Shown here: in pieces, positions 46,901 to 58,500 of the stretch
How positions within the stretch are numbered: the first letter of the stretch is position 1
Layout: every line of letters begins with the position of its first letter
Origin: Mimachlamys varia
Lineage: Eukaryota; Mollusca; Bivalvia; Pectinida; Pectinidae
DNA length: 64,000 nucleotides
Reading direction: 5' to 3'
NCBI GenBank assembly: GCA_947623455.1
Contig: OX392541.1
Location: forward strand, 5,098,701-5,162,700
Position numbers and translations under genes: made by a program
The notes under the pieces: model-generated
The model's input: the letters and a program-made list of their open reading frames with translations, nothing else
Databases searched by the model: none
What the model was told of the DNA's origin: nothing

Positions 46901-49316
46901 CCTTTCTAAAGCCTGAGAACAATACACATTGTGTTCCTGCTGTATCCCATTAAGTACATGTAGCTGACCTTTCTAAAGTCTGAGAACAATACACATTGTG
47001 TTCCTGCTGTATCCTATTAAGTACATGTAGCTGACCTTTCTAAAGCCTGAGAACAATACACATTGTGTTCCTGCTGTATCCCATTAAGTACATGTAGCTG
47101 TTCTTTCTAAAGCCTGAATACACATTGTGTTCCTGCTGTATCCCATTAAGTACATGTAGCTGTTCTTTCTAAAGCCTGAATACACATTGTGTTCCTGCTG
47201 TATCCCATTAAGTACATGTAGCTGACCTTTCTAAAGCCTGAGAACAATCCCATTAAGTACATGTAGCTGACCTTTCTAAAGCCTGAGAACAATACACATT
47301 GTGTTCCTGCTGTATCCCATTAAGTACATGTAGCTGACCTTTCTAAAGTCTGAGAACAATACACATTGTGTTCCTGCTGTATCCCATTAAGTACATGTAG
47401 CTGACCTTTCTAAAGCCTGAGAACAATACACATTGTGTTCCTGCTGTATCCCATTAAGTACATGTAGCTGTTCTTTCTAAAGCCTGAATACACATTGTGT
47501 TCCTGCTGTATCCCATTAAGTACATGTAGCTGTTCTTTCTAAAGCCTGAATACACATTGTGTTCCTGCTGTATCCCATTAAGTACATGTAGCTGTTCTTT
47601 CTAAAGCCTGAATACACATTGTGTTCCTGCTGTATCCCATTAAGTACATGTAGCTGTTCTTTCTAAAGCCTGAATACACATTGTGTTTCTGCTGTATCCC
47701 ATTAAGTACATGTAGCTGTTCTTTCTAAAGCCTGAATACACATTGTGTTCCTGCTGTATCCCATTAAGTACATGTAGCTGTTCTTTCTAAAGCCTGAATA
47801 CACATTGTGTTCCTGCTGTATCCCATTAAGTACATGTAGCTGTTCTTTCTAAAGCCTGAATACACATTGTGTTCCTGCTGTATCCCATTAAGTACATGTA
47901 GCTGTTCTTTCTAAAGCCTGAATTCACATTGTGTTCCTGCTGTATCCCATTAAGTACATGTAGCTGTTCTTTCTAAAGCCTGAATACACATTGTGTTCCT
48001 GCTGTATCCCATTAAGTACATGTAGCTGACCTTTCTAAAGCCTGAGAACAATACACATTGTGTTCCTGCTGTATCCCATTAAGTACATGTAGCTGACCTT
48101 TCTAAAGCCTGAGAACAATACACATTGTGTTCCTGCTGTATCCCATTAAGTACATGTAGCTGACCTTTCTAAAGCCTGAATACACATTGTGTTCCTGCTG
48201 TATCCCATTAAGTACATGTAGCTGTTCTTTCTAAAGCCTGAATACACATTTTGTTCCTGCTGTATCCCATTAAGTACATGTAGCTGACCTTTCTAAAGCC
48301 TGAGAACAATACACATTGTGTTCCTGCTGTATCCCATTAAGTACATGTAGCTGACCTTTCTAAAGCCTGAGAACAATACACATTGTGTTCCTGCTGTATC
48401 CCATTAAGTACATGTAGCTGACCTTTCTAAAGCCTGAGAACAATACACATTGTGTTCCTACTGTATCCCAATAAGTACATGTAGCTGACCTTTCTAAAGC
48501 CTGAGAACAATACACATTGTGTTCCTGCTGTATCCCATTAAGTACATGTAGCTGACCTTTCTAAAGCCTGAGAACAATACACATTGTGTTCCTACTGTAT
48601 CCCATTAAGTACATGTAGCTGACCTTTCTAAAGCCTGAGAACAATACACATTGTGTTCCTGCTGTATCCCATTAAGTACATGTAGCTGACCTTTCTAAAG
48701 CCTGAGAACAATACACATTGTGTTCCTACTGTATCCCATTAAGTACATGTAGCTGACCTTTCTAAAGCCTGAGAACAATACACATTGTGTTCCTACTGTA
48801 TCCCATTAAGTACATGTAGCTGACCTTTCTAAAGCCTGAATACACATTGTGTTCCTGCTGTATCCCATTAAGTACATGTAGCTGACCTTTCTAAAGCCTG
48901 AGAACAATCCCATTAAGTACATGTAGCTGACCTTTCTAAAGCCTGAGAACAATACACATTGTGTTCCTGCTGTATCCCATTAAGTACATGTAGCTGACCT
49001 TTCTAAAGCCTGAGAACAATACACATTGTGTTCCTGCTGTATCCCATTAAGTACATGTAGCTGACCTTTCTAAAGCCTGAGAACAATACACATTGTGTTC
49101 CTGCTGTATCCCATTAAGTACATGTAGCTGACCTTTCTAAAGCCTGAGAACAATACACATTGTGTTCCTGCTGTATCCCATTAAGTACATGTAGCTGACC
49201 TTTCTAAAGCCTGAGAACAATACACATTGTGTTCCTGCTGTATCCCATTAAGTACATGTAGCTGACCTTTCTAAAGCCTGAGAACAATACACATTCTGTT
49301 CCTGCTGTATTCCAAT
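43906..49316. repeat. 62/67-bp satellite with 1901-bp higher-order repeat (5.4 kb)
   Basis: The unit is CATTAAGTACATGTAGCTGA then CCTTTCTAAAGCCTGAATAC then ACATTGTGTTCCTGCTGTAT plus CC. A 67-bp subtype inserts GAACA after CCTGA; another subtype has CTGTTCTTT for CTGACCTTT; a short fused unit has ACAATCCCATTAAG. Markers recur 1901 bp apart (ATTCACATTG at 46021/47922; TGTGTTTCTG at 45781/47682). The first seven units are almost identical 62-mers. Confidence 0.95.
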
Positions 49317-49444
49317 AAGGTCAGTGACAGAAAATATTACCACATCCAAATTCTCTCTTAACAATAAGTAAAATTAATATCTTAGATTTGACTTAATACA
49401 TGCTTACTAATTACTGTACATATTTATGAAGAGAAAGGTTGTTA

Positions 49445-49550
49445 GACAAGAGAGTATAAATACAACTGACTTTATATTTACTAGGCTGTTTATGTACATA
49501 TATCTACGCTGACTTTATATTTACTAGGCTGTTCATGTACATATATCTAT
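49445..49550. repeat. Short direct duplication
   Basis: GACTTTATATTTACTAGGCT then GTTTATGTACATATATCTA occurs twice in tandem, about 43-bp spacing. Confidence 0.7.
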
Positions 49551-49886
49551 TAGGTCAACTTCAAAATGAATTGATTCAGGAGCAAAAATACAAACCCATG
49601 CCAAATATATTAATACTTTGGATATTTTCGGACTCTTTCAAATTCTATGAGAAGAGTTTCGATAGAAAATAAAGGACAATAAATGATTGAATGCTGAAGT
49701 TGTCAATCACAACAGACTTAGTCCGTGCCATCACTAAATACCTTAACACAGATCAATTAAAATAACCTACAAAATATGTACACAACCAATTGGAGAGCGT
49801 TGGTGACATCCCGACACAGTGTCCGAGCGTCACGGACTACCGACAGTAAGGGAAGATAGTACTAAGTATATATGTTCTGTCCTGAC

Positions 49887-50192
49887 AAATGATACACTCT
49901 TTTATGTGATCCTTCCTGACAAATGATACACCCTTTTATGTGATCCTTCCTGACAAATGATACACTCTTTTATGTGATCCTTCCTGACAAATGATACACT
50001 CTTTTATGTGATCCTTCCTGACAAATGATACACTCTTTTATGTGATCCTTCCTGACAAATGATACACTCTTTTATGTGATCCTTCCTGACAAATGATACA
50101 CTCACTTATGTGATCCTTCCTGACAAATGATACACTCTTTTATGTGATCCTTCCTGACAAATGATACTCTTTTATGTGATCCTTCCTGACAA
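49887..50192. repeat. 34-bp tandem repeat, about 9 copies
   Basis: The unit is TGATCCTTCCTGACAAATGA plus TACACTCTTTTATG. One unit has TCACTT, one lacks four bases. Confidence 0.95.
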
Positions 50193-51360
50193 CAGTTAGA
50201 CGTTATCTGTACAGTAAAAGGATTTCACTTTTTTTCATTTGAGAAATATTTCATATTAGAAGCAGCAGGATCATTTCTAGGTAACATTGTCAGTTATTTT
50301 TTAGTTTAAATATTTGTACTAAAAACACAATAATTTATACCATAGACTAGTACAGTATCTAAATATGTCAAGTTTTTGACAATGACCAGTAGTCTACCAA
50401 AAGTAATAAGTTTTTCTCATTTATGAGCTTGTGACAGAAATATCAAACCAATTTTCACTTTTTGATTATCATCTATTATTGCTGTGAAGCCACACACGAT
50501 AGTCTGGCGTGGTTATTAACAGTTTCAAGAGTAGCATGTCTAATGTCGATCCTTTTTCTGAAGTAACTGTTTAAGTGCTATAAGTCTAGCAAAAACTGTC
50601 AAAATCACTTCAAGTTGACATATGCCAACAATTAAATTAAACTAGCATTACCTGTGATATAACTCCAGTGTTAATTAGCCCCGACACCATTCAGCTACAA
50701 TAGTACATCTTGTACAGGTAGGTACACAAATAATGCCAGTATTAACACCAGTTCTCTTTTAATAATTTTACTTCATTTTCTGAAGGAAGAAAATTTCATC
50801 CCATGTACATGTGTACATGTGATCTGGTGTGAATAATTAAAAGTAACAAGAATTTTTACACAATTCATACTTCCCTACCCAAAGAAAATTTTTCAGGATT
50901 AAAATGCACTGTATCCATTTAGTCCTTGGATTTCTATGGGATCTCTGCACCCCTTTAATACATCAAGAAAAATTACATCGAAATATCTAATTGGTGTACA
51001 TTTTTAAAACTAGGCTGCATCAGCTTCCACCCACAATTTACTGACCTACAGGTTCCAGGAAAAAAACATGTCTACTAAACAAAGATAAATTTTCAGAATT
51101 TTGGAGAGTTGTACAATCATTGGGTGTTTAAAGGCTACCCTGGTAAATACAATTTCTAGAGTCTATTCCGTGTACATATCATGAATGGGTTTGCTTTATA
51201 AAATGGCACAATCAAATTTATTGCGTACAAAAATATATCTATGCTTACATGTTTATAACAGACATTTTCTGAAGGGCTATCCCAATAAAATATCTTTCCC
51301 TCCCAGGACTCCCATGTTTTGTTGAGGGTTACCACAAACAGAATTTTATAATCAGTTTAC
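50193..51360. other. AT-rich intergenic sequence
   Basis: No supported gene or structured repeat. Confidence 0.45.
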
Positions 51361-52560
51361 ACTGAAGTAACTAGAACTGTAAGCCAATGGCTGAATTATA
51401 CCCACCGCCCCACACCTTTACAATAAAAACTTTTTATAATGCAATGTTGATGACAAATATTTTTTATCTGCAGATACACTACACACTGTCCCTAACATCC
51501 CTTTGTAGTTTCTTTAAAATTGGTTCACAGGTTTAGGAACATTTTTCCAGCCAAAATTTTCTAACTTGAGATTTTGAAACAAGATGATTTATCAACAAGA
51601 AGCCCAACCATGGACACGAGACACTTATTTTGGGGTCCCAGGGTAAGGGGGATATTTTACTGGGATAGACAACATCATCTCACAAATGTTTATTTACATA
51701 TCACTTTATACAAAGCACAGGGGCCTGATAATGTACGTTATATATATACAATGAATATGATTGTCATGGAGACATTATGAGGGTAAAATAGCCCCTGTGC
51801 TCAAACATGTTAACACTTCAGATCTCCCACTATTGGGTGTATGGGATGTGACTGACTGTGTCAGTTACCACAAAATATATATCCATCTATGGCATAAGTA
51901 AGAACAACAAAAAATTGTATGCATATAATGGCCATACAAATATATTTACAGGAGAACAAGAACTATAAGCCAATGGCTAACTGATACCCCCTGCCCCACC
52001 TAATGTACTAATGTTGATGATGAACACATTTTAATCCGCAGATACATCTACACATCATCCCTGTGTAGTTTCATTAAAATTGGTTCACAGGTTTAGGAAC
52101 ATTTTTTCAACGAAATTTTCCAAAAAAAAAAAACTGTTTATAGTGACCTGGTTACCATGGCAACTTTATGTATGCCTAAAATAATGTGCATGCATATCTA
52201 CACATGGTCCGTTACATTCATTGAATTTGGTTTAGTGATTAGTAGTTTTCTAGTCAAAAGTTTCCAACAAAAACCCTGTTTATATGACCTGGTTACCACA
52301 ACAACAGCATCTTAAATTTCTGTAAGAAAACAATTCCTGTGTAGTTCCATTGAAATCAGTTCATAGGTTTAGATTGACTTGTAGTGCTGACAAATTTGTG
52401 TTCAACAAGAATTTTGGTACTTTAACCTAGTTATCATGGCAACCAAAATTTATGCAGAAAAATAGCCTTCATGCACATTTGCCCATGGTCCATATCCTTC
52501 CTGGGTTTCACATTTTAGAACCATTCTTATACTTTAGGTGACTTCAACATCTTATAACCA
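51361..52560. mobile_element. Diverged dispersed repeat copies
   Basis: 51375-51560 and 51960-52130 share AAGCCAATGGCT, GATACA.CTACACA and AAATTGGTTCACAGGTTTAG plus GAACATTTTT. Further degenerate copies of the TGTAGTTCCATTGAAATCAG type sit at 52190-52390, linked by GACCTGGTTACCATGGCAAC-like motifs. Interspersed family of unknown class. Confidence 0.5.
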
Positions 52561-53119
52561 TTCTTATACAGTAACTTTAAGTGACTTCAACATTTATAAC
52601 AGTTCTGATATTACAACTAAAACTACTATTGCATGATGTGCTGTAGCACATATTTGATTTTTTTATTGGACTAGGAATATGCCTGCATAGTCATAATGCT
52701 GTGTGTTAGTATTCTCTTCTTCAAAAATAGTTTACATATAATATGTATGTTGCTACTTCACATGAAGGGAAACCGGGCCTAAAGATTACTGGTGACCAAG
52801 TTACTCAAAAGACAATTCAGATTTAGGAAAAGTTAAAAATTTAAATGTGGCAGTGGACTTGATAATACTCTAAACAGGTGGATGATACAGCCAGGATGGC
52901 AGGCTAATCTACCCCAGCAACCCCAATCAGATGAAATACACTGTAGATAAAAAATAAATAATGCAAATTATTTCAGGGGGCGTAGCTCCATTTAGCTTAT
53001 CCTTTCCACAGAAGAAATATGCTAAAACCAAGAGATTGTATAGCCAGACAAAATTGTGTTCATTTAAAGGAGGATAACTCTAATGATAGCATAAATAACA
53101 TGACAATTAAGCTATCATC

Positions 53120-53868
53120 ATTAGAACAAGAGATCCCAGAGGGATCTTGGCGCCCCACCATCAATGATTTGTCATTCATTCTTAGAAAGATGGATCTTTT
53201 CCCTTCTTATTTTAACTTTCATTTATAAATTCAATCTTAGTTCTATGAATTTCTCTTGAAAATTAATAATAGTTTAAAGAAGGGCTAGCTCTTGTCAAAA
53301 GTTTTGTTTTTCTGATCAGTTCTGAATTCCAAATCCATCTTGTATTTCTTAAAAAATAACCAAAATATACTTTCATATTCAACATAAAAGAGGTTGTCTG
53401 GCGGCCAAATTTTTCCCCTGGAGCGGTCAAAAAATTAGACCATGCACAACTAGGGACCTAACAGAATCTGCTTAGGAAATTTCGAAAAGATCCATCCAGT
53501 ACTTCTCAAGAAATAGCAATAACAAACTATCACCGTCAAAATCGAAGATGGCCGCCTGTCAGCCATATTGTTTATCCAATCTGTCCAAAATGGACCATAC
53601 ACAACAAGGCACAAACGCTAACATACATATGAAATTTAAGAAGGATCAATCCAGTTCTTCTCAAGAAATAGCAATAACGGAACTATTACTCACAAATATA
53701 AGATGGCCGCCTGTCTGCCACATTGTTTATTGGATCTGTCTGAAAATTGACCATGCACAACTAGGCACCAAGGGGAGCCTACATATGATCCATTCAGTAC
53801 TTTTCAAGAAAAAGTGATAACACGAACGCAGGGCAATTTGAATAGCGCTAGCCCACCATCATCAGATC
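53120..53868. mobile_element. Non-autonomous repeat with internal ~170-bp modules
   Basis: Starts near AGATCCCAGAGGGATCTTGG. Internal modules repeat TTCTCAAGAAATAGCAATAA ... AAGATGGCCGCCTGTC and TTGTTTATCCAATCTG/TTGTTTATTGGATCTG. It ends AATAGCGCTAGCCCACCATC, the start of a terminal hairpin whose second arm is broken. The same terminus is complete at 60874-60902. Confidence 0.6.
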
Positions 53869-53883
53869 AAAAACCTGCATTTT

Positions 53884-54428
53884 GCATTTACAGACCTGTT
53901 AAGTGCCCCGCATTCGGCGGGTCATTCATTTGCAATCATTTTACAACATTTAATTAAAAAATATTTCCTGATAGTTATTAATGATACACAATTGCAATAT
54001 CAATAGGCATAAAAAACTACAACTATTATTGCAAGGCATAATTTGTTTTCCTCGTTTTCCTGAAATATTGAACTGTAACATAATACATTATAATTTCATT
54101 ACCAATTTCCAACTTATATAATGTCTCTTCTTATTTCAGTGATAAGATATTTCAATCAAGCTCTGATTTTGACTGCTAGGATTACCAGCACTCCAACAAT
54201 GTTTTGAAGAACGCCAAAACTGAGCTACAACAACATACATTTCAGACCATTCATGTAAATAAATGAATATACTTAAAAATGCTTGTTAAATGACACATGG
54301 AGATTATTTTTTCTCATTATTTCAAGTAAAACTTTGTTACGCGCAGTGACCTGCATTGGAGTGCTATGACCTGCATTTGAAAAATGACCAACATCTGGGT
54401 CATGCCAACTTAACAGGTCTGCATTTAC
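53884..54428. mobile_element. hAT-like non-autonomous DNA transposon (529 bp) with 8-bp TSD
   Basis: The element spans 53892-54420, with terminal inverted repeats AGACCTGTTAAGT and ACTTAACAGGTCT (13 bp, perfect). It is flanked by an exact 8-bp duplication GCATTTAC (53884-53891, 54421-54428). 8-bp duplications characterise hAT transposons. The interior is AT-rich with no transposase frame. Confidence 0.75.
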
Positions 54429-54643
54429 GACGAAACAGATACAGATAAGTGATGTTTACAATGGCATTACATCTTAAACATGTTCCACTTGACTGGAGTT
54501 ATAATGTTACAGACAATTTCGGAAATACATTCATTTTCTGGACAAGTAAATTCTTGTTCCGGATAAGTACTTTTCACTTGTCCACTAGTCCAATGGAATT
54601 GTGAAAGTTTTCGTCGGCCCCTGAGTATTAAAATTAAGTAAAA

Positions 54644-54930
54644 CTGTTTCTACCACAATAGGTGGGTGTTATTCAATTCTCCGTGTATCAAATAAACATG
54701 ACAACTGTTGAATAACATTCTGTTTATACCACATGTGGAATAAACTCTAAAGACATTTTGATTGGTTGACATTGTGAATTTTTACGGGAAAAACGTCACT
54801 TGCTTATTGTTAATGTCCTTTTGCGGGAAATAACGATCCAATATATGTTTATGCCCATATTTTCCACTGTTCATTTATGTTTAATTCAATGAAATACTGC
54901 TGTTTTTGGCTGATATTGTGGTAGAAACAG
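54644..54930. mobile_element. Foldback/MITE-like element with 16-bp perfect inverted ends
   Basis: CTGTTTCTACCACAAT (54644-54659) and its exact complement ATTGTGGTAGAAACAG (54915-54930). The interior shows no coding sequence. No clear target duplication. Confidence 0.6.
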
Positions 54931-54944
54931 GCCACACAAATCAT

Positions 54945-55290
54945 GTTTTCTGCAGTCTTTCAGAAAATATACAATGGGACATGGGCACAAAATAGCTAGC
55001 AGTATTATCAATGTAAAAAAAATATTATTGCAAATATAAGAGTAAACATCAAAACTAAAGAAAATCCCCACTGTTTATATGATACATAGAGGTTACACAA
55101 CAAGTGGTTGTGCGATATTGTATTTATTTCACTCTCGTTTGTTTATTTTCAAAAGTTACAAAAGACACAAGCTTTAAAATTAAGCAATATTATTTTTTCT
55201 ACATTGATAATACTCTGGCTATTTTGTGCCCAAGTGACACTATATGTTTGCTGAAAAACTACAGAAAACATCCTCATCATGAAATTGTCA
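54945..55290. repeat. Imperfect inverted repeat around the BLZF1 3' end
   Basis: The left arm 54945-55050 (GGGCACAAAATAGCTAGCAG, TATTATCAATG, AATATTATTGC) mirrors the right arm 55140-55275 (GCAATATTATTTTTTCTAC, ATTGATAATACTCTGGCTAT, TTTTGTGCCC). Probably a second foldback element adjoining the one at 54644. Confidence 0.6.
55142..55147 (-). terminator. Candidate polyadenylation signal for BLZF1
   Basis: AATAAA on the minus strand about 190 bases past the TGA; a second AATAAA lies at 55123-55128. Both sit inside an imperfect inverted repeat, so the 3' UTR may be element-derived. Confidence 0.4.
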
Positions 55291-55338
55291 CTTTTTAACC
55301 AATGTATATTATAATTAGTACAATAACAAATTTAGATC

Positions 55339-55503
55339 TCATACAGCAAACATCTCGCCTTGGCACTTGACACAACAGTTCAGAGTGAGGTTGTCAAAGC
55401 GCGTGAAGGGATGGAAACGATCTATCACGTTGATGGAGGGATCGCGGAGAGCGCTGCACATGTGCTTCTGAACGTCTGTTGGGTCTATCTTCTTCGACAG
55501 GAA
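55339..55503 (-). CDS. BLZF1: BLZF1 terminal exon f (GRASP-binding tail)
   Basis: 54 codons plus TGA. Reads FLSKKIDPTDVQKHMCSALR, then INVIDRFHPFTRFDNLTL and NCCVKCQGEMFAV. The RFHPxTRxDN block, the CC...C residues and the hydrophobic C-terminal residues match the known golgin-45 GRASP55 PDZ-contact tail. Acceptor GACTTTCAG. Confidence 0.93.
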   Translation of the reverse strand, partial: FLSKKIDPTDVQKHMCSALRDPSINVIDRFHPFTRFDNLTLNCCVKCQGEMFAV

Positions 55504-58500
55504 CTGAAAGTCAACATCATAAATATCAGAAGGTTTCTACCAGTGAACAAGTAACCAGAAAGTATTACTCCTTTAATATTTAAGGATTGACCTTCCACTT
55601 TGTGTATTTTATGAGATCATAAATCCATTAGTGCATGAGAAAATTTACTGATTGCTCCAATGAATTTGTTTTTCTGTGTTTGGTTTCATAACTATTTTGC
55701 TCATTATAGTCTCATCTTCAGACAATATACTTCTCAACATGAGAACTGTTCAATACATGTAACAGCACGATATTTGCACAAGCAGTGATTAATCCGCTCT
55801 ATTGTTGACGACCTCACACAGTTGTGCATAATTTGCATAGGTCTTTCCACATGTATTGTTGTCGACGCCATAGAAATGGCATATGCTCAAATATAATTAC
55901 GAGATGATAAAAATAGTTAGCAGAACATCTCCAATACTTCGTCACTTAAGGAACATTTCATCTCCAATATTATTAGTAACGGTGGCCTAGTTATTTACTG
56001 CAGGTTCGTACACAGTGGCCTAGTTATTTACTGCAGGTTCGTACACAGTGGCCTAGTTATTTACTGCAGGTTCGTACAAGGGATGATGTTTGTGAACACT
56101 TGGGCAAAGTTAAGCGTTAATCAGTTGAAACTGTAATGTCCAAATTTCTGCTAATTTCTATTTATAGTAACAGTGACCTAGTTTTTGAATACAGAAGATT
56201 GAGAAACAAATTAGTGTAAAGGATGATATTTGTAAACACTTTGATGAAATCTGATTTTAATCAGTTCAGAAATGCAGCTTGTAGAGTTATATGACATCCA
56301 AATTTCTATCAATTTCTATTGATATTAACTGTGACCTAGCTTTTGATCACAGAAGGTTGAAACGCAAACTCATACACAAGCTGATGTTTGATTGAGAAAT
56401 GCAGTCTGCATGTAGTTATGGTAAAGATTCTGTCACTTTTTATCTATAGTGACCGTGACCTAGCTTTTCAAGGAAGAATGTTGAAGCAGTGACGTCATTG
56501 GGGATATGTATTAATGCATAATTACACATAATGTATGTAGATATGGAGGGTATCCCTATGTACCCTTGACGACTCGTCGCAAGGGTATAACAAAAGGCCT
56601 TTTAGTGCACACAAACCTCATTTGCACGTGACTCGGCCAGAGTAAGACTGTCCGTCCACTGGTCGATGGTGACAACGGTGTCCAGGGCAACATGGCTAGG
56701 AAGTAGTCGATATCGGATGGCCTCCGTCAGTCGCTGGTTTGTACGAGCAAGGTCAAGGCTGTTGGTAGAGGCCACGCCCAATGACTTCTGGGAGTTCAGT
56801 GGGTCAAATGCAGACCGGACCTGCTGCAATGTCCTGAAATAAAATTGTCAATGTTAATTACATATGATCATAGATTTTATCTTATTTTATATTGGAGTTT
56901 ATGGACTGGTCAGTCACACAAAAATATGTACAGTCAAACCTGTATTAAGCGGCCACCCAAGGGATCGACAGATATTGGCTGCTTAAGACAGGTGGCTGCT
57001 AAAACCAGGTTGTCCAGAAACGGCCTTTTGCTCATTTTTATTTTCAACAGTTATATTATAATGCACTTAATCATACATGTATTTTGATATTAATATCAAT
57101 ATACCATGTAAAAATAACTGGTCATGTGATCATCGCAGATGTTTATTTCCGGACAAAATGGCTGCTTAATACAGGACGATACATCGACTTGGGGCAAATT
57201 GTTGTGGCCGTTGGCCGCGTTAGATAGGTGACCGCTTATTTAAGGTTCAATATATAGTGTTTTCCATCGGGCAGACCACAGACTGGCCGCGTAACGGAGG
57301 TGGGCGCTTATTCAAGGTGGCCGCTAGAGCAGGTTTGACTGTATATGGACAGAAGAAAAATTTGTTACCATAATGTCATTTTACTTGGTAGTTACCATAA
57401 AAACATAAATGAATATATGTGCGCTATTCAAAGTGTAATTATTCCATTACAATAATTAGTCTCCAAAATGATCCTTTGACCCGGTGATATTGACTTATTG
57501 TCAGTTGACTTTTAGCGTGATTCTGACTAGGTATTTATGCCCCATAATGTCATAACCAAATTAAATGTTCATCAGAGAGAAAAGTTACAAAATTTGACCT
57601 TAACCTTTGACCCGATAACCTTGAATTTCGGTAAGTCACCTCTTTGTTTAATTCCAATCAACTTTGCGTCATAACATTGTTACAAAATATTTATTTGTGA
57701 AAAGCTACAAAATTTGTCTTGACCTTTTGATTTGATTTGACTCTGTGACCTTGAAGTGGGTAGTTCTCTTGACAATCATTTTACTCTCATAAAGATCCCT
57801 AATTTTACCCAGGGGAAACCTGAACTCATGTGGGTATGAAATTTTGATAGAGCTCCTAAGACCCTGCCATCAATTAAGATTTCTCTTCAGCATATTTTGG
57901 TCTGAAGAGCCCCTAGCTTGGTAGGAGGGTTGGATCATTGTGTCATTTTCTTTTATCAATTATAGTAAACTTCACCTCCTACCAGGGGAAAACGTGACCT
58001 CCCAGGGATATGAAAACTACAATTTTGATAAAGCACCTTAGAGCCTTCCATCAATGAAGGGTCAAAATTTTCCCTAAATCACACTGGCACATCTTGGTTA
58101 TATAATTCCAACCAAGTTTGAATTATTTCCATCTGAAAATGAATAAAATATTGCCAAAAGTATAATTTTCCTATATTAACTACAATAAAACCCTACTTAC
58201 TATAACCCGGTTTACTCTCATACCTCTGATTCATCAAACAGTTTGTTTGGTCCTGACAGAGTTCGTAAATATTCAAACAATAAATTACTTTATTAACATG
58301 TATTGATCGAACTATCAGGGCTAGGGAGGGGAGCATGGAATTCACAACTTTGATAAAGCCCATGAAAACCTTTCCTTCTATTAAGAGTATTTGATTCCAG
58401 CATATCTTGGTCTTGGGAGGTTCAAATGTTGAAATTTTAGCCAACTTGACCCTAATAATCAGTCCAGGTTCAATCTCTGCAGGAGGGCGCCTATAGGGAA

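Noticed and set aside
54886..55298. Short open frames on both strands near the BLZF1 3' end
   Set aside because: They fall within inverted-repeat elements and show no coding character.
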